Below, piece after piece: positions 47,059 to 60,033 of a DNA stretch of 64,000 bases. The DNA is taken from contig JAJVDF010000027.1 in NCBI GenBank assembly GCA_022410635.1, positions 2,037,860 through 2,101,859 of the forward strand, given 5' to 3'. Numbering within the stretch: the stretch's first letter is position 1; each line of letters starts with the position of its first letter. Origin of the DNA: Tretioscincus oriximinensis (Eukaryota; Chordata; Lepidosauria; Squamata; Gymnophthalmidae). The notes under the pieces were generated by a model that had not been told where the DNA came from, did not search any database, and was given only the letters and a program-made list of their open reading frames with translations. A program made the position numbers and the translations under genes.

Positions 47059-50000
47059 TTTTAGCACTAAAGCAGAGGAACTGGTGCTTATGTGTTAGAC
47101 TTCTAGGGCTTGTTGTTCCCAAATTAACAGAGAAGGCAAATAAAGTTATCTTAGAACATTTATTCAAAGGTTTAATTCCAGAAGTGAAACCAGCAGTTGG
47201 AACTGGCTTCCATGGCATCAAAGAAATAGAACAGGAAGTTATTGCAGAACACAGATTATAAAGCAGAGGCATTCCAACCAATTAGAGGACATAAATTATG
47301 CACCGGCAGCTTCCTGCTGGCACCAAAAGGAATTCAAAAATACAGAAGAGAGCAGAAATATCTAACATTAAGATTATCATTTGAAGTAGCAGTAATCATT
47401 TTACTTACCACCTAACACCCATCATTTTCCTCTCACTATCGCAAGAAGAACATGGTAACAGATGGGCAGTGAGTATACCAAATACCAACATTTCCCTCCT
47501 GGCACCAAGATGTGCACTCACATTTCTGTTATACAAGAAGTCATACATTTTGCTTTCAAAATCGAATGTGCCGGTGCCTCCATTCTGGTATTGCTGCAGA
47601 AGGAAGTGCTGCAGCATGTGGCCCAGCCAGCTGTCTGTGGCTTCTTCTCTCATTTCTGTGCCAGTCCTGCAATGCAGGCCATGACTTAGATGGACGTTGT
47701 GACATGACTTGGGTGAGTCAGTGATGCCAAGATCCATCTTTGCTTCAGGCATCATCCACCTTTGCTAAGTCCTAGAACACATCACTAGGAGGCAACTTAG
47801 ACTACTGTAAGGGAGAAAAATTTCACCCTTCAGTATGAAATTACACAAGGTTTAAAATTTTTGTCCGTGGGAACAGTACAATATTCACAAAATGGGAGGA
47901 GAGACTGTTGGGCTTGACAAGAGTGAAGTCAGCAAATGAACTTAAAGTTCTTAGAATCCCAAAGAGAGCGGATGAAATTGTTTTCTCCTTTTCTCTGCAT
48001 CTTCTACTTTTGAATAGGGGTGCTGAACTTGGTGGACTGTGATTTGATTCAAGAAGATTTTTCTTATAAAGAGTAAATATTAGGACGAGATCTAAAAGTT
48101 TTTTACTGTGATGTATTCTTTGATTATGGCTTCCCTAAGGAGAATAGATACATTTAGGAAGAATGAGAGAAGATTGGTGCAACCTTTTAAATAATTATTA
48201 TTCAGAAAGAAAGAGTATTAGTGGATTAATGTTATGTTGGGAGTATATTTAATGGACCCTGACCAGAGTGAAAAAGAATAGGAGCTGAAAAAAAAACTTG
48301 TTTTCATTGTTCCTACACACAAGGTAGAATTATTTTAGTTGTAAGAGATAAACATCACATCTCCCTTGTGCTGAAAATGGCCTCAGAAGTGAGCTTTTTC
48401 ATGTTTTATATCTGTAGAAATGAGGTAAGTTACTCCTGCCATCATATATATACATTGTGGCTGAGGGAGAGCACCTATGACAGACACCCTCAGAGTTGAT
48501 TTTCCTAATTTGATGGATACTTGCAGCCCCTCCAATGTCTTTGTCAATCTGCTAAGTGGTGGTGAGCACAATGGGCATTCTTGAGATTTCTTTCGGTGTC
48601 TGTGACTGAAGGTCAGGATGACATCAGAGTCAACCTTAACCAACAGTTAACAGGTTCTGTTCTGTTCCAGGGTGAGCAACAAACTGATCAGTGGGCAAAA
48701 AAGCCATCAAAATAAAATAAAATTATAGACCCTGTTAATTTGCTCACTATTAAACACTCCACAGGCAGCTATGATTGTTTTTTTCAAGATTAAAGTGATA
48801 GGCTGAAAGTACTGAACTTTGAAATTATAACAGTAAATGTTAACAGCTACTGCAATGGAAGATTAGTTGATTCTCTGTATCTGGAGATATATTGTATGTT
48901 TCTAAAACTGGACAGCAAGCTGAGAATTTATGGAAGCTCACTACCACACGGACTCAAGGCTAATGCAATATACGTAAAAATAAATTTAAAAAGTACACTT
49001 TCAAAAGGGGAGGATTAAGTTTTAGTAGAAGGCATGGGCTAAAATCTTTAAAAATAGTTTCACAGACAGTAAAAATATGAAACAGGTACAGGGTATTGTT
49101 CAAAAACTCAAAGAATCTTTCCCCATCCATATTATTTTATGGGTTGATAAAGAAATAACTTAAGTTGTCAAAAATGGTTGTTTATCCTGATGAACTAAAA
49201 CTGTCAGAATCCTTACTTGGTTTACAATGTCTGCAAGCTAGTCAGAAAATTTCTGAAATATAGGAGCCTGTGGGATCGTAAAAATAAAGCCTTGACATAT
49301 GCCATATAAACTAAAGATCTAATCAACTGCATTATGTGAGGAATAATTTTACAGATAGCAACTAAATAACAACCAATTGTTTACTGCAGCTACCTAGCAA
49401 TATATAGTGCGTAACTTGACAGTCATATGAAGAAGAAAAAAAGATATTTCTTGGAAAAACTTGTATATTTATTCTGTCTTCCACCATTAATTTATGTAAT
49501 GTGATGACTATGAATGGTGCAACTCAGGTCTTGTTTGCACAGACCTCAGTAATGTGTTTTAGGGATCCGTTACAACACATCTGTATATACATACTATAAT
49601 CTGCATCAATATAGTTTATTACCTTGTGAGTTGTGCATATTACCAGTTTTAATATATTTTTCACTGCTTGTATTATTTTGCCTTGAGAAGGACTATTGAG
49701 TTGAAATGTGTCAGCTTGATGGATTAACAATGTCAGAGAACTTATGCAAGGGTCTCCCTCATAGTGATTGTGATAACATGGAAACATCTTGGACTTGACA
49801 TAATGACTATGGATATTGGCAGGCCTATTAAATATATAAGCAATTTGGATAACTGGATATGCACATAGTTTTTTTAATAATGCAGTTGGATTGTTTGTCC
49901 AACATTAGCCTGAATTAACTGATATTACATGGTACTTTTTGATTTTTAGATGAAGATTTACATTTAATAAATGATCAATTTTTTGGCTTCTGATGCTTTT

Positions 50001-53000
50001 GTCTAGAAACATTTCTGGCTGCTTTGCTTTTTTATCTAATGGACACAGAAAAAAATGTACTGATCTACAAAGTGCCAACTTACAAATGAAGGACATGGGA
50101 TAGCATGAGTGGGACAGCACAGGGAAAGTATCAACACAGTTTCATTTGTAATATGGTGTAGGCACCAGAATGAAATTTATCATCATTTATACAGTTGTCC
50201 TCATAGACCTGATATGTAAGCTTTCACTGGAGATGTTAGTTGCGGCCTATGGATAAATGTAATGGACTTGATCCACTTGAATGTTTCCTTGGATCCCCCT
50301 GAACTCAGTTTTGATTTGCCAGTCTAGGTTCAGGGTAGCTACCAGTGGATTCCTTTTCTTTCTTTACTTAGTAAATCTCAACTTTGATTTACTGAAAACT
50401 ATACAAAAATGGGCATATTGCTTATCACCTCTAGGAAAAGCCACTATTCTCTTTCTTTCTATCTTTTTCCTTTCTTCCTAGTAATTGTTTTATAAAGTAT
50501 GTACATCCCCTTTCCCACCACTACTTCTCCACAAAGTTGAGTATCAGTATGAGAGAGCCTAAAAGGAGATTTGCAGAAAACATCTTATGACAAACTCATT
50601 AGTGACACAGAACATATCTGGGGAGCAAAGAGTTAAGTATAAGCTGAAGCCAAAGAGGATACAAAGCTAAAGTAATAGAAGAGAAAATGTCTGAAATGAT
50701 TTGTCCATTAATCCAGGCCTGTCATGGTAGGCCAGATAAATAATGTGTTTAGTTTCAGCTATTTCCCTAGGTCAGTTATCTTGTAATCCTTCTTATTCAA
50801 GGGCATGTAGTGAAATACCAGGAAGGTCGTGGAAGCCATGACTATGTGAAATGAAGTGGAAAACCAGACATCTTTTTGGAGAGCTTCGGATTTTGTTACC
50901 AGGGCACTTGGCAATTTCTCCTATGAAATGCACAGTTAGGAGGAAGAATTCAGAAAATAAAAAGTATTACCAGGAAGAGTAGATGGGGAACCAACTGCCT
51001 ATAGAAGAAAAAAAGTAGAATATGGATGGATTACGAATCCCAATTAAATGCTGCAGCTTGCTCTATGAGCAGGTTTCTTAAAAATACAGAGTAGACAATA
51101 TGCACATTAGAAATAATTACCAGTTTTTACAAAATAGATTCTTGTACGTGTGGGTTAGAGGCTGTCATGAGCTGCAAAGGGAAGCTCAACTTGGAAGCTG
51201 GTAAAAGGCAGGCAATGAAAAGTATTTGGAAACAAAAACTTCAGTGTATTAAGTGATTTCTCCCACCCACCCACAACATCCCATCAGTAAATCCCCTTAG
51301 GAGTTAAATAATGTGGAAGGAAAATTGCTTTTCATTTTAATATCTTCGTTTCAGAGATTGACAGACATTAAAACTTGAGTTTCTGGTCCCTTTTTGCTGT
51401 TTTGGGAAGTCATCCTTCTTCTCCTCCTCACAGATAATGTATCCAATGATAAATCCCAAAACAACTAAACCTCAGGTTTATGTGTTTCCCTAAATGCAAC
51501 CAGTTGCCTTGGTTTTAATAATGCTTTTTTGCTATCACCTCTATATAGGGCTGTGCTTGCTGAATTGTTATTACTGCCCCCGTTCCATTTCATGTGATCA
51601 CAAGTTATTTTGACCGTCCATTTAATTTGATCAAGTCTTTTCAGAGCCAAACAATTTGTATCAAAAGGAGCAGCAGAATCCATTCCTTTTTACTTTGATC
51701 AATCTTGATCACTTAAAACACTTGCTTGTGGATAATTGAATCACTGGCCAGGGGCATTTTCCATTTAATTAATAAGAAAGGGACAACATTCGGACAGAGA
51801 AATGAAAATGCTCGGATTTAAAAAATAGATTGTCTCACAGGCATTATTGTTGCAAATATGTTTTTTCTCTCTTTGTTGAGGAAAAAAATGGAAATTTTGC
51901 TGGAGAAGGCACGATCCATTTCTGTTTGTGTTATCTGTAAGTTGTGGCATGTTGTCTGCTAGTGAGGTTATAAGGATAATATAATCATCTCTGGCTTTCA
52001 GTCATGGTGACTTGAATAATGAAGGGGGCAAAAAAAAGGAATGGGAGCTTTCTGTTTTTTATGTATGTATGCAATCTCTGCCCATTGTAGGAGATTTAAG
52101 CGTGCTCTTAGAGAAGTTATATTCCTTTAACATTAATATTTCTTAATTTTCCTGAACGTTTTTTTGAGCTGAAAAACATAATTAGTATTCCCCCACTAAA
52201 TTATTTGTATCGTTTATAAGTATTACCATGGAGAAAGAGAAGAATCTACAGGAGAAACTAAGGTCATGAGAGAGCAGGAGTATCCTGTGGCCAAAGTGTC
52301 AGGTCTCTCCTGGGATTTTGCAACTGCAAGATGCAATCTACAGCAATGAAGGTTCAGCACCCTTCTCCATGGCATTGATTATCCACACTGCAATCAGTTC
52401 AGCACTAAAAGGCATTCATTTTTTGCAGCACATTCTAGACCAACTACAGAGGTCAAGAATGAACCTTTCTGGCCTCTGTTCTCAATTTTGAGACAGATTA
52501 TTTGATGTACCTCAAGAATCAGACTACAGTGTGTGGGAATAATACACAGTATGCAGACCTTGCCAAAGTAGACAGATAAAGAGATTTTTCTCCCCTTCTT
52601 CTATTGCAATCTGATGGAAATATTGCTGCTAGACTCAGTAAACCAGGATCTGTGTGAAATTGGTGGCTACACAACCCCATGTACTGCAGATATGCATTTG
52701 GACTAAAACCATTTATCATAACTGCTCCGAGAAAGCACTGGACTAAAATAGCCTACATTATATAAGAACAGTGGTAATCTATATTTATGTACGTTCTGTC
52801 AAAGTCTTAACAAAAATGTCTGAATCCTCAATCATAAAGTCTTATTTTTTCAAACTTTCATTTGTATTGAGATGTTTTTCTTCCTTCAAAAAGTCTTCTA
52901 GATATTGATTTTGCTTTATGCTGAAAATGAATGAAAATAGCTCCAGCTTATGAAAAATGGTAAAATCTCTCTGTATATCTAAAGTGCTTTTCTTTCCATG

Positions 53001-53660
53001 TGCTGAGTGTTCTAAACACTTCAGAAGAGTGCCTCTGTCGATATATCCTTATATAAGAGTAAGAAGATTTTCAAGAGTGGCTTCTAAAAGTTTCCGTTAC
53101 TCCATTTTTTTTACAATGTTAATGTTCAATACAGTTTTGTAATGCAAAATCTGAATATTTACATACGAGACATTGGAACTTCTGAGAAATAATCTTTCCC
53201 CACCCTTTTAATAGATTTACATAGACAGTAACTCAGTAATACTATTAATTGATAAGTAATTAATTCAGGTTTATACACAACGTTATATCAAAAAGATTCA
53301 AATTTGTACATACAATCAAAAGTTAAAGCAAGCAAAATATTATTGTTGATATAAAAGTTTGACACACTGATTTTCCTGTTTTACAAATAATTGCATCCAG
53401 AAAACAGCTTAAAATCTCCAACAATTAAAATAAATAGACTGATTAATGATGGTACATTTATTAAAAAGTGATTATATAATTCAGAACAACAGTAGACTTC
53501 CTTCCTCCCTTCCCTATCTCTAATTTACCTTTTCTAGACTGCAACAGTCATGAGAGAAGTAATAGGCATGTGAACAATCCCACCTGCAAATTATTTCTAG
53601 CTAGTCTTCAAGCTGGGTTAGAGGTGGCAGATTATTCTTTACTGCATTATTCTTCACTAC
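47059..53660. other. Mostly unassigned DNA; candidate conserved stretch at 51340-52130
   Basis: No gene. A very diverged CR1-like end may lie at 48015-48070 (GGTGCTGAACTTGGTGGACT). From about 51340 to 52130 there is no repeat, and the sequence has motifs common in developmental enhancers (TTTAATTTGATCAAG, GATCAATCTTGATC). This is the best conserved-element candidate in the window, but conservation cannot be seen from one sequence. Confidence 0.25.
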
Positions 53661-54352
53661 AATAAACACCTATGTATTGTCGCAGAAAAAAAGACGGGCA
53701 TAAGGAGCACCCTGAAAGGCCAACAGGGAGAGCTAATGGCCTTGGTGGCAGATATACCCCGGCTATCCCATATTTGGTGAGGGCCCCCTTAAGGGGTATG
53801 GGATTGCAGAGCTTGCCCTGTGAGGGAGGGGTTGGAAGCTGGATACAACCTTGAGTCTTGGAGATGATCCCTATACAAGTCTCCACTTTGTGAGCCCTGT
53901 AAAACCTCCCTGATGGTCTGCCTCAAGCATGGGCTGGGTGGGGCTCACACGGGTAAGCTGGAAGATGTATGCTTTAAGTATGAGGTGGGCAGAACTCACC
54001 ATGGGCGTGTGTCAGGTGGCTTCTGCCTAGTGCTAGACTGGGCTGGAGGGAGGCTCGCTGGGGAGTGAGCAGTCAAGGTGGTCTGCCCAAGAAGGGCACG
54101 GTGGGTGTTCCTGGGTCAGTCCAGAATAGGGCTGTGCGGGACCGTCAGCCAAGATACTGTGCCTTATACACTCCTACCGATTTAGCCATGGCCTAATTTT
54201 ATTCAATTTCATATGTGATGAATTATAATATCTGTAATAAACCTGGTGAAAGATATTTGTGGTCTTACATCATTGACAAAATAGCTGTTGCTGGTAATAA
54301 ACATCTATGTATTGTCACAGGAAAAAAAGGACAATAGACATAAGGAGCACCT
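53661..54352. repeat. GC-rich segment bracketed by a ~60-bp direct repeat (LTR-like or tandem unit)
   Basis: AATAAACACCTATGTATTGT, a Cys-free A tract and CATAAGGAGCACC at 53661-53715 recur at 54297-54352 with few changes and a small insertion. The 580 bases between are GC-rich (up to 54170), then AT-rich with AATAAACCTGGTG and TTTGTGGTCTTACATC, which resembles the polyadenylation and U5 part of an LTR. There are no coding frames of note. It could be a decayed LTR or LTR-derived insertion, or one and a bit units of a tandem repeat. Confidence 0.4.
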
Positions 54353-55204
54353 TGAAAAATTGACCCAAGATTCACTGTGATTCATGCAGGTGTTGATGGG
54401 TGATCTGAAAATGGACTTGTGGGTTTTAGATGATACTAGATGGTACTTTGTGCTGACCCCTATTTTACTAGTATTATGTTATCGTATGTTGTGATTCCAA
54501 TGTTCACTTTCCACATAGCTACCCTATTTAGGCTTTCTGGTTTCATTTTCTTCATATCTATTGCAAACAATTGAAGCATCTTTTTTAAACAACAGCATTG
54601 CCACAAGTTTATAGAGTATTCCTGGTTACTATAGCAACATTATTAGTCATTTGTAAATCTTCCACTTTTAGTCAATATATGCTATTTTCAGTAACAAAAC
54701 AGATGCATGAATATTGCACAGTATTCCCTTTTGACACCGTTTCTTGTTTTGTTTCCTAACATTTTAAGCATTGGGAAATTATTGGTTGGAGAACTTGGTA
54801 AGTCATTTGACAAGCTAAAGTAATAGACTTTCAACTTCGCAAACAATCAATCGTACTTTTGATTGAATGAGCTTTCAATTTGTTTGAAAAGATTTTTATG
54901 TTAATATATCTCAAAATAGATTTTTTTAATATAGCTTTAGTCCCACATTACAAGCATTAATTAAATTATTCACCAACCAACTCTATTGAATCCTATTTAA
55001 GGACCCTCATTGAAGGAATAGATTATTCCCAAAGGCAAATAACTCATTGTGAAATGTCACAGCATATGCAAGAACAAAGCAACTTTCTTCACAAATTTGA
55101 GAAAATAAAAAAACTAAATCCTTCAGTTCAGAAAGATGGTAGAAGTCTTGATGGATCACTTTGAAAGGAGGAGCTAAATTTTCAAAGATAAAACGGATGC
55201 TAAA
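54353..55204. other. Unassigned AT-rich DNA; candidate regulatory stretch near 54590-54780
   Basis: No gene or recognised repeat. Includes an X-box-like motif at 54625-54638 (listed separately). Confidence 0.3.
54625..54638 (+). promoter_or_regulatory. X-box-like (RFX) motif
   Basis: GTTACTATAGCAAC is two GTTRC-type half-sites in inverse orientation, as in the RFX consensus GTTNCCATNGNAAC, with one departure. The surrounding 200 bases are repeat-free. A 14-bp match can occur by chance in 64 kb, so this is only a candidate. Confidence 0.3.
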
Positions 55205-56610
55205 ATATGTTATTTATTATTTGTTAATATTTATATCCTATCCTGCACCCAATTAAAAGTAAAAGTACAAATTGACATATTAAAACAATATCTGAAGGAG
55301 GGAAAGAAAATGCCATTACTTCAACCAAAGGCCAGGTTAAAGATGTGTGTCTTCAAAGATCTTCTGAAAGAATACATTGATGGTGACTGATGTATGTGCC
55401 ACAAGGAGTGGTACAAACTCCTCTGTGGTTCTTAAAGCACTGGAAGGTTGATATGAGAGAAGATGTTCTTTTAGGTGTTTGGAGATCAAGTTATTTAGGG
55501 CCTTATAAGTTACATTTAACACCTTGAATTAGGCTCGGTAGTAGCTTGGCAGCCAATGCAGCTCTTTCAAGATTGGTGTAATGTTTGTTGCGCAATGTGT
55601 TCTAGCCAGCATCTAGCTGCTGCATTCTGCACTAATGGCACCTTCTGAACTATTTTCAAGGGCAACCCCATATAGTTCAATCTGAAAGTTACCAGAGTGT
55701 GGCTTATTGTGGCTAAATCATCCCTGTTCAGAAGCGGTCTTAAATTAACTGGTGAACCAGACGAAATTAGAAGTAAGTGTTCCTGGCTGCTGCCTTCATG
55801 TGTCTGTACAGAGCTTAGAAGTACTTCCAGATTCCATACCCATCTCTTATAGGATAATTCAACCCCATCAAGGACTGAGTATCATCCAACTTCATGAACT
55901 CAGGATGATCCAACACTTAGCACCTTCGTCTTGTCTGAACTCAACTTCAATTTATTGGCCCTTCATCCAATCCATCACTAGCTCCAAGCACTTGTCAAGT
56001 AAGTGCTCCTGGTAATCCCCTTCCTGATTCAGATGTAACAGAGAGGGATATAGCTTAATATCATATGCTTATTGATGACACTTCAAATCTTCCACATAGA
56101 TGTCAAGAAGCATGGGAGACAAGACTGATGCCTGCAGAACTCCACAAGTGAGCTCGCTGGAGCCCGTGCAAGAATCTCCCCAAACCACTCTCTGGTATCT
56201 GCCTTGAACATAGGAGTTGAACCACTGCAATGAGATGCCTCCACCTCCTAAACTACAGGGAAACATATGCACTGTGCATATAGAGTTGCAATGTAAGACT
56301 GATCTTGTCTTGGTTTGAGAAGATTACCATGAAATATGGGTCATTTCAGTAGTCCAGCACAATGGCACCAAACTCTGCATACTATTTGACTGGTCCAGGA
56401 CCTGTCCACTGAGAGAAAAACTAAGAAGATTATGCACCATTAGAGCATCCCATGACACCATTTTTATATTTTTGAGGAAGTCAAGTATCAAGGTTATGCA
56501 GACACAATGGCCTAGAATGCACATACCATGTCTTACAGAGATAACTAACATGGTCCTAAAGAAACATGTGGAGCAAATAAGGAACTGTCTCAAGTACTGT
56601 GACATAGATT
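55205..56610 (-). mobile_element. L2/Vingi-like LINE, 3' half, degraded, minus strand
   Basis: On the minus strand the order is: weak coding sequence to about 56330, reverse transcriptase remnants at 56272-56069, a connector with LDWMKGQ-like and HWLPSYYRA-like codons, the C-terminal block at 55522-55337, and a 3'UTR ending near 55207 with a TTTATTATT-type tail. The order and spacing are those of a Jockey-group LINE. The same 3'UTR occurs at 17095 and 33600. Confidence 0.7.
55337..56272 (-). pseudogene. L2-like ORF2 reverse transcriptase pseudogene
   Basis: The frame from 56272 to 56069 contains ISLQWFNSYVQGRYQRVVWG and LTCGVLQASVLSPMLLDIY, the fingers/palm region with motif B (normally GVPQGSVLSP; here Pro and Gly are replaced). 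The YADD box just after it is destroyed by a stop and frameshift. After about 540 bases of broken connector, 55522-55337 encodes LNVTYKALNNL and LKEHLLSYQPSSALRTTEE, the conserved C-terminal block. The RNA-copying enzyme is inactive. Multiple stops and frameshifts indicate an old copy. Confidence 0.7.
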
Positions 56611-56754
56611 GTTAGAAGGCATACTACTATGAAGTCATCCATTAAGGTACATAGGTACATGTGGCATCCCTCTCATCAACCAATGAACCAGTTGCTACCA
56701 CACTTTTATTAGTGTCTGATGGCTGGGCAATATGTAGGTTGAGAGTCCTGGTTT

Positions 56755-56860
56755 CCATTCTGGTGCTAGAACAGAGATTCTAGTGCTCCTAATTACAACT
56801 TTCTGCCTAGATAGGAAATCATAACCAGGAGCACCAGTGCACACCCTAGTGCCAGAATGG
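56755..56860. mobile_element. Hairpin MITE, about 106 bp
   Basis: CCATTCTGGTGCTAG at 56755-56769 pairs with CTAGTGCCAGAATGG at 56846-56860 (two mismatches). The inner part is also self-complementary (TTACAACTTTCTGCC against TAGGAAATCATAA). The family is shared with 46972-47058. No target duplication is obvious. Confidence 0.6.
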
Positions 56861-58194
56861 TAAACTGAGGGGAGAGAAGCTGAGAATGGGCAGGACCTGA
56901 CAACATGGTTTTTAGAAACTGTGATATTTAAATTGGAAGTGGGCCTTGAGTACAGGTGGGGTGTGGCTTGCGAAGGGATGGGGTAGGACCTAGGAGGTTG
57001 CACTTATGTTGTTGAATGCACATTAAAGTTAGATTAAAGTACATTTTCAGTGCTCTTTAGGGATAAGCAGGACTGTCGCTGTGATGGCAACCCATGTGAA
57101 GCACTCTAATTATGACAACTGCTAAATTCTTTTCTTCCCATGTCTTGGAGAATTCCCGTATATACAGCTGTTGCCTTGTTTAAAATTGTGTTTCATTTTA
57201 CTGATATTTATTATTTTACTCTTAGTTTACTGTGGTGCATCTAACACATGATTTCATAAACTGTTTACTGTAGGTAATGTTCACTGGAAATCAGAAACAG
57301 TACAGACTTATCACAGGGATCAAGGGCAGGGCCTGCTCTTTTCTTCACGAGCATATGCATTGCAGATCTTTGTTCTTGGATAAAATCTGAGACAGGGCCC
57401 AATGGAGGAATGGCCTAAAGCTCTTAAGTTGGATGCAAAACTCAAGAAAAAAACTGCTGCTTTGCAAGGATTTAAAGGGATCTGACATAAAACAAAATTG
57501 GACAAAAATATCAACTCTGCCATCTCCAAGGAAATTAATAGAAGTTACATGAGAATACAGTTTTACTCTGGTAAGTGCTATTCATTTCAATAGGGAATTG
57601 ACTAAGCAGGAAGGGAATTATTCCAGTAGGATGTGGCCATAGTTTATTAAAATCACCTTCTCCACATATATTGGTTTGAACACAGAAGGATAGTTGCAGT
57701 TTGTGCTGGGGGGAGGGAAAGATGAATACAAATTCACTACTCAACACATTTATTCAGCGCAATAAACCAATTTCCCTGCATTCACTCAAAGACCTGGCAA
57801 CTTAAGCTGATTACGGGAGCTCACATTGATTGGTCCTGAGTTTGCTAGAAAGTACAAAACTGGCAATTTTATGAGGTAGTAGTTTCAATCTCCAGAGTAC
57901 CACCCAGAATGCATTTAAATATCGCAAGATAGAATAGCTTTTGAAGACCCCTTTCACATCCCTATCTGCTTATTATTTAGCTGATACATATATTCAGCAG
58001 ATTTACTTTTTCGCAGGGCATAATTCAATCAGTTGCTATAAAATAGCTCTGTTGTACCTCATCCAAATAAAACAATATAGAAAGCCCTGTCAACATCCAA
58101 AGCAATTCAAAATTTACATTCGATGCAACTTTCTCATCCTGGAAAGAACATCTGGAATGAGATAAAATTACCAAGGCCCCCTTCCCATTGAACT
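56861..58194. other. Unassigned DNA
   Basis: No recognised gene or repeat. Confidence 0.35.
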
Positions 58195-58450
58195 TTATTT
58201 TGAGCTGCGTTACTGGACAGAGCTTGGCCATCCACATTCCAGTGTAGACTATGGCAGACCCCATCAACCTGCATGTAGATGGCAGGTTCCTGTTTTGGGA
58301 TATAGCCAAGAATAAATCTCAGTGTAGACTTAAGTGGCCTTATAAACCTATCTGGAATAAAGAGTCCTGTAGTCCAGGAAGTTTGAAGTAGTGGTGGTCT
58401 ACATTAATTGGTACTACAACTATATCAGTACTGACTGTTCAGGAACAATG
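58195..58450. mobile_element. Second copy of the fold-back MITE of 4448-4594
   Basis: GGACAGAGCTTGGCCATCCA, CCAGTGTAGACTA, GTAGATGGCAGGTTCCTG and CAAGAATAAATCTCAGTG match the other copy in order. The centre differs: instead of a perfect palindrome there are about 25 bases of extra sequence. Weak similarity continues to about 58450. Confidence 0.55.
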
Positions 58451-59582
58451 GTGCATCTGCTTATAGACTTGGTCTGAATGGAGCATGGCTGCAAGGATCG
58501 TACAGAACAGAAATTGTGCTATGCATTCTTATTACTACTTACACTGGTCACTTTCCACCTACATGGTGTCTGCAGGTGCCATAAAGATGGTAGCACCTTG
58601 TACATTATCTGTATTTCTATTCAGTTCAGTTGGTTGTTTCTTTGTATGCCCTTTTGTTCAGTGGAAGTTGCTATATACTGTAAAAAAACTATGATAGAAA
58701 TATATTTTTAAAATATAGAAGCAATGCTTAATGTCAGGGGTAGTGAGGATACCTTAATGAGGGAAGCAAATTTGCACTCTAACAAAATGCCTTTGGGGAA
58801 ATTGGACTACTAGGAGGGATGGGAACAGGTGCTCAGGCAACTTAGGGTTTCTGCTTGCCTTGTGATTTTGCCTTGCCCTCTAGCAGACATACTGAGACAA
58901 CTGCAGGATCTAGGCAACATCCTGCATTTTCTTTTTGGCAGCTGGAGAAAGCCAAAAGAGCATTAATGATCCTTGGGTCATAGCTGTTTTTTTCAGTGTT
59001 TCACTATTGGCTTTGTTTTAACCCTATAATTATAGGATTTTCTGAGCATTCTTTGGGAATGATTTTAATTTGGAATGCAAATGGTCACAATTCAATCTTG
59101 ATGAAGAAAAAAACAAAATTGCTGTTTATTATAATATTAAAACATCACAATAGGTGTTTGCTCAGGTGAAACCAAACAAGCATTTTCCCTGCAATAAAGT
59201 TAATTTCTGTAATTGTTGCAAATAATTCTTTATGGAGGAGTCAAATCTCAANACCAAAAAAGCTTTCTTTAAAATGGAAGAAGGATATACTAAGATATGT
59301 AGATCAGATCTCACTAACAAACAAAGTAAGTCTCCTAACCTGCCACATAAATAGAGGTTCTTTGTACATCGAGTTTGGAACATAGAAGCACCATTTTCAA
59401 CACTTTATTTGTTCAGGGCATCTCTGCCAGGAATTGCACCAGTAAAGGAAACATCATATATGCCACAAAGTTCTGCCATTACTTTCTTCAACAGCTTCAG
59501 GGCACCTAAGGAAGTAAGTGGAGATGGAAATCGCAATTAACAATAAACAAGATCACAAGAATTATTCAACTAAATTATGTTG
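58451..59582. other. Unassigned DNA; candidate conserved stretch at 58925-59130
   Basis: No recognised repeat. One unresolved base at 59252. AAAAGAGCATTAATGATCC and ATTTTAATTTGGAATGCAAA are of the kind seen in conserved non-coding elements, without proof. Confidence 0.25.
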
Positions 59583-59735
59583 CGGTCTGGTCTAGTGGTT
59601 AGGGTGTCAGACTCTTATCTGGAAGTCTCATGGTTTGGTTCTGAACTCCTACATGAAGCCAGCTGGATGAACTTGAGCTAGGAACAGTTCTTTAGAGCTC
59701 ACTCAGCCCTACTTTACAAGGTGTCTGTAATTAAT
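59583..59735 (+). mobile_element. tRNA-derived SINE, head and middle
   Basis: GGTCTAGTGGTTAGGGTGTC is an A-box-like tRNA start and GGTTTGGTTCTGAACTCC is B-box-like. The middle has GAAGCCAGCTGGATGAACTT, GGAACAGTTCTTTAGAGC and CTCAGCCCTACTTTACAAGG, a motif order common in amniote tRNA-SINEs. The tail is replaced by the next element at 59741. Confidence 0.65.
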
Positions 59736-59740
59736 AGAAG

Positions 59741-60033
59741 AACAAAGAAGAAGTAGTAATACAGGGTTCTTATACCCTGCTTTTCTCACCTTTCAAAGGG
59801 ACTCAGAAGTGGTTTACAAGGGTATTTTGCCCAAAGGCTTACATTCTATCTTCCCATGTATCCATTTGCACTCAGTTGCAATTTCTTGCAATTCTTGCTT
59901 TCAAAAATCTGCGTTGGCTAGAGCTACAGGCTAGTGGAAGGTGCTCACCCCTCCCCATGTCCAACACAGGGTTTCAAAACCAGATCTCCCAGATGTGAGA
60001 CCATTTCCTTAGCGACAGCCATTCGTGCTTGCC
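59741..60033 (-). mobile_element. tRNA-derived SINE, GAA-tailed family, minus strand
   Basis: GAAGAACAAAGAAGAAG tail, GGTTCTTATACCCTGCTTTT, AAAGGGACTCAGAAGTGG, CTTACATTCTATCTTCCC and the complement of the tRNA-like head (GACAGCCATTCGTGCTTGC) match the copies at 16003 and 20824. It abuts the SINE at 59583 in opposite orientation. Confidence 0.7.

Noticed and set aside
49680..49740. CCTTGAGAAGGAC...GTTGAAATGTGTCAG, reminiscent of retroelement 3' ends with GAAA motifs
   Set aside because: Only short words match, no CTGANGA core, and no flanking element blocks.
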